Source: Allium sativum (lineage: Eukaryota > Streptophyta > Magnoliopsida > Asparagales > Amaryllidaceae). From it: a stretch of 64,000 nt of DNA. Below the pieces are notes generated by a model, which did not search any database, was not told the origin of the DNA, and saw only the letters and a list, made by a program, of their open reading frames with translations. Location of the stretch: the NCBI GenBank assembly GCA_030737875.1, contig JASFAX010000020.1, forward strand, positions 29,774,688 through 29,838,687. The letters run 5' to 3'. Shown here in pieces: positions 56,276-64,000 of this stretch. The translations under genes were made by a program, and so were the position numbers. The first letter of the stretch is position 1; each line of letters starts with the position of its first letter.

Positions 56276-58243
56276 CTACCATTCTTGTTCTAGCTTTAAC
56301 TAAATAGATTAAAGCCGCTTCCACTCACATTAGACTGGTATTGTTGCGACTACTTGATGTGCTGGTTGGATCCGGGCAGGTTTACATCGCAGCTCAGTCT
56401 AACCTTTTGCTCGGCATATTTGTGTTTTCCAAGTTCAAAAGGGTTTTTGATTAATTTTCAAATCAGGTTTTGAAAACAACCATCCTGTCCGTCGATCAGT
56501 TAGGGATAGCCAGGGAGAGCAGGAAACTTGTATTTTCCAAATCCAAGCCTAGACACTATCCTCTCTGTCACCCTATAACTTTCTGGTGTGTCATTAAAAG
56601 AGATGTCGTTAATAAACCTTTAATTTGTTTAAAGTTATATTTCCTCACTCAGGCCAAATTCTATAAGTAAATTATTTCTAATTTACTTGTTTCCTAATTA
56701 CTCTTTTAATGTAAGTTGTCAACATTTATTCTTATGCACCTTTTTCCCCCTATATCATATATATGCTTTTTGGTATGTAAACTATAACAAATCAAGTGTC
56801 ACTAACCATGATTTTGCTAAACTTGACGGTTATTCCCAATTATGGCCAATTTCACTTTTATGCCAATATACTTACCGTTGCCAAATTAGCTAATCCAATT
56901 TCGATTCAACATTCTAATTCTCGTCAAACTTATTACTCTAGCTCTCTATTCATGAAAATTCTAGATTTACACGTCAATACTAGATTCAAATTACACATCT
57001 TATAATCTATGTCAAATTTATCCAATTTGCATTTCTATGAACATGTCATAATACATGTTCCCAATTTATGCCAAAATCCAATTTTTACAACTATGTTTTA
57101 GTACATTTCACATTATGCCCAAATCGTATTCCCACCGTTCGTATAATTGCGATTCAATCTAGATTATGGATAAGTCTAGACTCGTAGAAATTAGGGAATG
57201 AACCAAAGATGCTATGCAAAAGATAGACATACTAACTGGCATAAAAAGGGTTGAACAACGACGTTGGTTCAAGAACATGGGTAGACCTAACTTAATAGGT
57301 AAATTCCCAAGGTCTAAAGCCAAAGATAGACAGAATAGAGACGCAGGTTCAAGAACATGGGTAGACCTAACTTAATATGTAAATTCCCAAGGTCTAAAAC
57401 CAAAGAAAACCAAGGACAAGCAGAATAAATAATCGGGTTTAGACCCAATCTCATAATCACAGAACTTAAGCAACACTTTCCTAGTCATGAATCATAGGGG
57501 TTTAATCACAGATGTCCTTGTTTTGTCATAGGCAATAGTTTATGTTTCCTAATCAAAGGCATAGGCTTAGTCAAGGAAATAATCCTCATAGTCACAGTCA
57601 CAGTCATAGGCAGTGTTTATAGTCATAGGCAATGTCCATAGTCATAGGCAATGTTCATAGAGATAGGCAAATGTTCATGGTCATAGGCATATGGTTTTAA
57701 GGTCCATAGTTTCATAGTCATGGTCTATTTTGTCCTCGAATCATAACAGTTCTTAATTAGGTTCAAGAGTACAGGCACTAATTCGAATAAAGAGAGAGAA
57801 TTGGCATATTTTTTTATTCATTTAATTTCATGTCACGAACAAAGAAAAACGTTAAAATTTAGAAATAACTGACTTACAGAGATTAGATCAGAACAGAAAG
57901 ATGGCGTTGCTAAGATTCGTAGAAAAACAGTCGTTGAAGTCGTTTGAAACTCCTCTTGAATCCTAGCTTGACTTGAACCTCTTCTTGAAAGTCTTTTAGC
58001 AGCATCTCCTGGCCTTGATTTATTTTATATATTATTATATTTATTATTTAATTTTAAGAGGAGGAGAAGAAGCCATGTTTGTCAATAATCTTTGCACCAT
58101 AAGGGTAGAAAAGAATTGTGAATAGAGAAGGAGACCAGGGCTGTTTATATAGTGTTAGGCGGACGAACCTGGTCAGAAAACGTGACCAAATACATCAGAA
58201 CGAACCAGATGCAGAACGGTGGAAAAACAAGGGGGGTCAACCC

Positions 58244-58332
58244 CCAGGTCGACTACATAGTCGACCTGGGTGCCCCAGGTCGACTACCCAGTTGACCTGG
58301 GTAGCCCAAGTCGACTACCCAGTCGACCTAGG
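58244..58332 (-). repeat. Three CAGGTCGACT palindromes upstream of TATA, LTR B
   Basis: Inverted repeats at about 58244-58269, 58274-58301 and 58305-58331 with arms CAGGTCGACT and AGTCGACCTG around a short A/T/C loop. They lie ~100-190 bp upstream of the TATA box. Confidence 0.78.
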
Positions 58333-58608
58333 TGTTTTGGGCGGGATAATTCCCGCCCTGGCCAATCCGGCCCGATTTTTGAAATTTGAATTTGTTTTCT
58401 GTTTGTTCGAATTTTAAACTGAATTCTGAAACTTCCGGAGGCCATATCTCCCTCATACGGACTCCGATTTACGCAAACTCGGACTCGTTTTCATGCAGAA
58501 TTCCGAGATGAACGCAATGGCGCAGCCCATATCCCTTGATTCTGATTTTAACTTTTAATTCTGCCTTGATTTGTGATTCTTAGCGTTACAGAATCACGGG
58601 GTGTTACA

Positions 58609-60350
58609 TTCTCCCCCACTTAAAAGGATTTCGTCGCCGAAATCTTCAAGTTAGGAAGAATGTGTCCTACCATCCAATCACCCATCTACTCAACCATTCA
58701 CTCACAGGAATCCATTGTCCTTAAAAGATTTCTAATGCTTTCATGTTCATATGTATATTGTGTGTATATGTCTTTATCTACTGTAAAATCAGGCGGTCTA
58801 CTGATTCAGTCGACCTCCTTAATGCGAGTCATGTCAGTGCCATGCGTCCAACCATGTATGCAAGCATCCCTAGTTATGTAAATACTATATGCGTGCACGA
58901 CCATTCATCCATATGCAACACCCATATGATAACATATCAAGTTCAATTTACAAACAAATACATATCTGTAAATGCAATATGAAAGAGTCTGAACTGATCT
59001 AGTGCCTAATACGTATGCATATGTATTCACAAGCAACCGTTAGCAACCACTTGCAACCATCAACCATAACATGTTTCAAATACATGTTTACATCCATTGG
59101 CTTCTACCTAAGGATCGAAGATACGACCTTGGTGATATACTTTGGAAAGAGAGAAACAATTATGCGTAAAGCTCCTAAAACAAATAAATCAAGGATGCAC
59201 CCTCAAGGAAAAAGGGTATGATGCTAGTATCTAGCCTTCGTGAGCTTTACTTCACTTTATCTTAACTAATTTAGCTTCACGATTGTGAAGTTCCGGATCT
59301 CCATTTCCAAAATAAACAGATGTCAATCACGGTACCAGGTATACGTACTAAGATGATTAGAGGTTTCCGCAATGCCATAATAATAAGAGTCGAAAGGTCA
59401 CTACATGCTCTTTGGAGTGCCTGCCACAACTATTCACCTCTCACGCAAACCATCCAAACCGAACTCGACATTCCTCAAGTACAAGCCCCAAAGGCCTAAA
59501 CCAATATCAAACAAGCACCCAAGGAATATCTCCCCCGAATTTAGAAGATCTACGTGAGATGATATATGCAAACTCGATAGCTATTCTCAAATCCCTACTA
59601 ACCAAAAATAAACTGGTCGGACCACCAATTGGATTTGAGACTATAGTGGGATTTTTCTACTACACAAGTACTATGGTGCAGAGACCTAACTATGAAAGTA
59701 GATATAAACAAATGCGAAGCACTAGAACCTAAGGAAATAGTACGAGCAGAAAACTAGACTCTTCCAACCGGACTACCTTTCTCCTAGGTACGCTTGGTGG
59801 TGAAAGCATGTACTTGTCCTTCTGAAAATCTAGTCCTCGTTCTTGCCCTTGTCCTTAATTATATGCCCTATCATACCCTAGTAAAAATACTTCCTCTTGT
59901 CTTAGGTTTTATAATTTCTTCCTCCTTCGTGAGCTAAATCTACATCCATGAATTCCTCATCCTAGGTTTGAGCTCCCTAGCCAAACTCTTCATCCCCTTC
60001 CGTGTGTAGTCATGTTGACAAATCTCTCGAAGGCTGCTTTCATCGTACAGAAAACCATATAAGCTTGAAAGAAAACTAGCCGCAGGTGAAACTACTACGG
60101 TTATAGATGGAAGTCGGGCAGTACTTCGCCTTTCGATGAGGTTCCCTCCCAGAAAACCAGGAGCCCCAGAGACTCAAGAAAGGAGGAGACAAGAATTTAA
60201 ACAGAGGAAGAGAAGATAGTGCGTATGGCTTTGGGGAATATGTCTTTTAAAACAAATCTTTTCTCTTGAAAATGCTTCTTTAAAGACCGTTTTGAAAATA
60301 ATTTTTCAAATCATTTATCTGATCTGGTAACCTTCAGCTCTGATACCACG
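58609..60350 (-). other. E5 core 2
   Basis: Near-copy of core 1 with scattered substitutions: primer site (60335-60350), gag relic (about 60042 down to 59787), E2-like 3' region and purine tract. No intact ORF is credible. Confidence 0.82.
60335..60350 (-). other. E5 primer binding site, unit 2
   Basis: The minus strand reads CGTGGTATCAGAGCTG, directly inside LTR C. Confidence 0.85.
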
Positions 60351-63300
60351 TGCAACACCCCACAACCGTTAGTGTCACTCACAAAGGGAATGCACTATGT
60401 TCTGTATAGCATTTAGGGTAAAAGATGCAGGTAAATTACAAGACAGACAGAAATTAAACAACGGAAAATAAAATTTTGCTTTATTGATAAAATAGTTTGT
60501 TCAATGATTTTTTTACAATATCAGAGTATCATCTGTCTTAAAAAATAAAGAAGCATAAAACAACATTTATATTCCCCAATGTAGCAAGAACCAGCCATAG
60601 CATCTGAAAAGAGAATCCAAGCAAAACTTCGAAAAATCTTCAAGCTGGGAAAGAGTGACAATCCAACTTAACCGGAGCTATACTATTCCCTCCTTTACTA
60701 CCTGGAGGGGACGGAAGAAAAGAAGACGAAAGAAAAATAGAGTCAGACATAAAGCCTGAGTAAGTTCAGTAACTTCTAGCATAGGAACATGGAGCAACAA
60801 CAAAACAACATGAATTAACCGAATACAAGATAACACCATGATGATAGGGTTGGCAAGATTAGACACGATTAACACGAGATCTGCTAAGCTAAGATAAACT
60901 GATATGCTCTAATACTTTCGGCGCTTCGCCATTTTCTTGTTATACGGATTTCTATATCTTTGCACCACCTAACTAGTGTTCCAACTAGTAACAATAACGT
61001 GATCCCAATCCCTGTATTTTCCGTCACCTCCAGGTATCCATTTATTTATTTGTTCCCTAGATTTAATCTAGGGTTTTCTACCCAGTACTTTCTAGATTCA
61101 ACTAGAGTTTACGCTGTCTGCTGAACACTTCTTGGATTCAGGATTTATGCCACCTCGTTAAACTAGGAATTATGCTACCTATTGAACGATGCCCCCAAGT
61201 CTAGGACACACTACCTAGAGTGGTATATGTTCCTATACTTCCCCATGCATGTATAGTGAATCGTTATCGCTTGTCTAGATGCACATGTCCTGTAATGTGC
61301 GGTCCGAGTCCTGTGACAGGGAAAATCAAGGAATACAGAACTCGGTCGGGAGCTTTCAGATATCTGCCGATGCAGATGCTAAGGTCTGTTTTTATTCCAG
61401 TGGCTATGATCCCACTTGACCTCTCCCTCAACCAATGAAAGGCACACCTTGTAAAATGAGAGCTATACGCCGTCCCCTGGTGCCCCACTATCCAATGGAC
61501 ATCCTCACCCATAACTAGATAGCAAGTATATGGTCTTTTGGAGTTCTCCGCCTTTCCGCTTCACGTATCTCGATTGACTCAAGATGGATGGTAGACGACG
61601 AGTCGCTATCACAGGGCTACCATTTGCTCGTCGAATCACGTCGATCCATCCTAGTCTTTAGGTTGCCTTGTGTTGAAATCAATGCATACCCCTGGTTCTT
61701 CTACGTAGACCTTAACCTCTGTGGGCCCAGGCGGATCATCTGCAGCCTAACAAAGGAATACCAAGAGTACCCTCACCTCCCCTCGAAGCCTCGGGCTTCG
61801 TAACCCAATTCGTTGGAGCCTCCTTTTTACTCAAACGGACATTCGCTCCTTTCCGTGTTATACTAAGAATTACTACTTAGTTTTACTAACTAAGATTTAC
61901 CACTTAGTTTCCAGAATCGTTGTTTTCTTAACTAAGGTTCACTACTTAGTTCTCCTTCCCGTTAATTTGGATTGGTTAAGTGTCATTAGTCAATTCAAGC
62001 TAACTTAAACCCCTCATTTATCCTGTTAAACTGGTTAAGTGTTATCAGTAATTCATGTTGACTTATCCCGACCACAAACCAAGTTATGTTGGTTAAGTAT
62101 TCCTTATTACTCAATCCTACCCATTATCCTGTATTGGTTAAGTGTTCCTATTTAACTTAACCTTGCCCGTCTGTTTTCACTAACATGTTATTAATGGTTA
62201 AGTATTGTCCCTACATGTTTTAGACTTAGCCTTATTCCTTTATCACAACTTGATGGTTAAGTGTTCAAGTTTACTTAACCCTACGGTCTAGCCCAGCTAA
62301 CATATCAAATTGGCTAAGTGTATTAACTTTACTTAACCCCACCTTCTTAATCTAGTTAACATGTTAATTTGGCTAAGTGTTTTCTTAGTTACTTAACCCC
62401 TACAAATCTTGTCTTGCTACCTTGAGTTTGGTTAAGTGTCTCTATGGACTTAGCCCTCCCATTCTAGCTTAACCGTGTTAAGTTGGTTATTTGTTCCTAT
62501 GGACTTAACCCTCCCATTCTAGTCATTCTGAACATAACCCCACCCATCCGTCTAGTTATCATGTTGAACTGGTTAGTGTCATAGTTAACTTAACCCTATC
62601 ATTCTTGTTCTAGCTTTAACTAAATAGATTAAAGCCGCTACCACTCACATTAGATAGGTATTGTTGCGACTACTGGATGTGCCGGTTGGTTCCGGGCAGG
62701 TTTACATCGCAACTCAGTCTAACCTCGGGCTGGGCATATTTGTGTTTTCTAAGTTCAAAAGGGTTTTTGATTAATTTTCAAATCAGGTTTTGAAAACAAC
62801 CATCCCGTCCGTCGGATCAGTTAGGGATAGCCAGGGAGAGCAGGAAACTTGTATTTTCTAAACCCAAGCCTAGATACTATCCTCTCTGTCACCCTAGAAC
62901 TTTCTGGTGTGTCATTAAAAAAGATGTCGTTAATAAATTTCCTCACTCAGGCCAAATTCTATAAGTAAATTATTTCTAATTTACTTATTTCCTAATTACT
63001 CTTTTAGTGTAAGTTGTCAACATTTATTCTTATGCCCCTTTTTCCCCCTATATCATATTTATGCTTTTTGGTATGTAAACTATACCAAATCAAGTGCCAC
63101 TAACCACGATTTTGCTAAACCTGACAGTTATTCCCAATTATGGCCAATTTCACTTTTATGCCAATATACTTACCATTGCCAAATTAGCTAATCCAATTCC
63201 GATTCAACATTCTAATTCACGTTAAACTAGACTAATTACTCTAGCTCTCTATTCATGTAAATGCTAGATTTACACGTCAATACTAGATTCAAATTACACA

Positions 63301-64000
63301 TCTTATAATCTATGTCAAATTTATCTAATTTGCATTTCTATGAACATGTCATAATACATGTTCCCAATTTATGCAAAAATCCAAGTTTTACAACTATGTT
63401 TTATTACATTTCACATTATACCCAAATCGTATTCCCACCATTCGTATAATTGCGATTCAATCTAGATTATGGATAAGTCTAGACTCGTAGAAATTAGGGA
63501 ATGAACCAAAGATGCTATGCAAAAGATAGACATACTAACTGGCATAAAAAGGGTTGAATAACGACGTTGGTTTAAGAACATGAGTAGACCTAACTTAATT
63601 GGTAAATTCCCAAGGTCTAAAGCCAAAGATAGACAAAATAGAGACGCAGGTTAAAGAACATGGGTAGACCTAACTTAATAGGTAAATTTCCAAGGTCTAA
63701 AACCAAAGAAAACCAAGGACAAGCAGAATAAATAATCGGGTTTAGATCCGATCTCATAATCACAGAACTTAAGCAACTGTTTCCTAGTCATGAATCATAG
63801 GTGTTTAATCACAGATGTCCTTGTTTTGTCATAGGCAATAGTTTATGTTTCCTAATCAAAGGCATAGGCTTAGTCAAGGAAATAATCCTCATAGTCACAG
63901 TCACAGTCATAGGCAATGTTCATAGTCATAGGCAATGTCCATAGTCATAGGCAATGTTCATAGTCATTGGCAAATGTTCATGGTCATAGGCATATGGTTT
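60351..64000 (-). repeat. E5 LTR C (runs off the window)
   Basis: It begins TGCAACACCCCACAACCG and follows LTR B for 3,650 bp to the window end. Differences include a broken G run (CTGGAGGGGACGG near 60701), a ~25-bp deletion near 62935 and several arm changes in the hairpin array. Its outer end, and so the right target duplication, are outside the window. Confidence 0.88.
61865..62605 (-). repeat. Inverted-repeat (hairpin) array in LTR C
   Basis: Third copy of the GGTTAAGTG...ACTTAACC array with the same spacing. Some arms are damaged (for example ACTTATCCCG and ACTCAATCC). Confidence 0.8.

Larger units (their letters stand above)
54024..58608 (-). repeat. E5 LTR B (uninterrupted, shared by both units)
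   Basis: 4,585 bp, TGTAACACCCC to GGGGTGTTACA. It serves as 5' LTR of unit 1 and 3' LTR of unit 2. It contains a G run (54377-54387), the hairpin array (55540-56275), the 80-bp duplication, the CATAGGC minisatellite, a TATA box (about 58144-58152) and three GTCGAC palindromes. Confidence 0.9.
43024..64000 (-). mobile_element. E5: tandem LTR-core-LTR-core-LTR array, non-autonomous
   Basis: Three LTRs of one family (starting 43024, 54024 and 60351) alternate with two cores (52283-54023 and 58609-60350). Primer sites (AGCTCTGATACCACG on the plus strand) sit left of the second and third LTR, and purine tracts right of the first and second, so both units are read leftward. The LTRs are ~4.58 kb and the cores ~1.74 kb, without pol. 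The third LTR runs off the window. LTR start, core sequence and gag relics resemble E2, so E5 is a LARD-like derivative of an E2-type element. Confidence 0.88.

Noticed and set aside
54024..58608. Solo LTR
   Set aside because: A primer site lies on its left and a purine tract on its right, both belonging to flanking cores, so it is shared by two units and not solo.

Overview
This 64 kb window looks like a transposon-rich stretch of a flowering-plant nuclear genome. The evidence is stacked Ty3/gypsy LTR retrotransposons, tRNA-Met-type primer binding sites, plant-style GT/AG introns, exon fragments resembling plant terpene synthase and CDF metal-transporter genes, and one CACTA-type terminal inverted repeat. 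I see no intact host gene, no rRNA or tRNA gene, and no prokaryotic feature.

Layout. (1) 1-241: terpene-synthase-like exon cut by a retrotransposon. (2) 242-8965: element E1, a chromodomain-type Ty3/gypsy element with a truncated 3' LTR and a pol broken by stops and frameshifts. (3) 8966-11283: exon-like fragments, including one resembling an MTP/cation diffusion facilitator, a block of palindromic CAGACGTCTG repeats and an AT-rich tandem repeat. (4) 11284-21604: element E2, a second chromodomain-type Ty3/gypsy element with an imperfect 5-bp target duplication (GCAAA/GCGAA). (5) 21709-30108: element E3, bounded by GAAAT duplications. It has ~1.06 kb LTRs and a gag remnant, I see no pol, and it carries a multi-exon ORF on the opposite strand. 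(6) 30114-30623: the end of a CACTA-type transposon, followed by degenerate coding-like sequence to 32080. (7) 32081-43023: a diverged E1-type LTR fragment split by element E4 (32149-42474, TTGGA duplications), which has ~4.4 kb LTRs around a 1.5 kb core encoding only a broken Gag on the minus strand. (8) 43024 to the window end: E5, a minus-strand LTR-core-LTR-core-LTR array with ~4.58 kb LTRs and ~1.74 kb cores holding only gag relics. Its first LTR is split by E6 (45850-50542, GTGGC duplications), a minus-oriented element carrying a plus-strand spliced ORF.

How the parts relate. E1, E2, E4 and E5 share tRNA-Met-type primer sites and G-rich purine tracts. E4 (Gag only) and E5 (no usable protein) look like non-autonomous passengers that would need proteins from relatives such as E1 or E2. 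The E5 core and LTR are recognisably derived from an E2-like element. E3 and E6 share a GAGGGG(G)CAAA purine tract and both carry, antisense to the LTR-defined transcript, a gene with a domain resembling the plant 'putative gypsy-type transposon' family, a coiled coil, and an intron at the same position. That antisense gene is the most interesting system here. Second is the set of regularly spaced GGTTAAGT...ACTTAACC inverted repeats in the transcribed part of every E5 LTR.

Limits. All family assignments are by eye from motifs, with no database search. LTR boundaries were set by comparing paired copies and, for E2, E3, E4 and E6, by target duplications.
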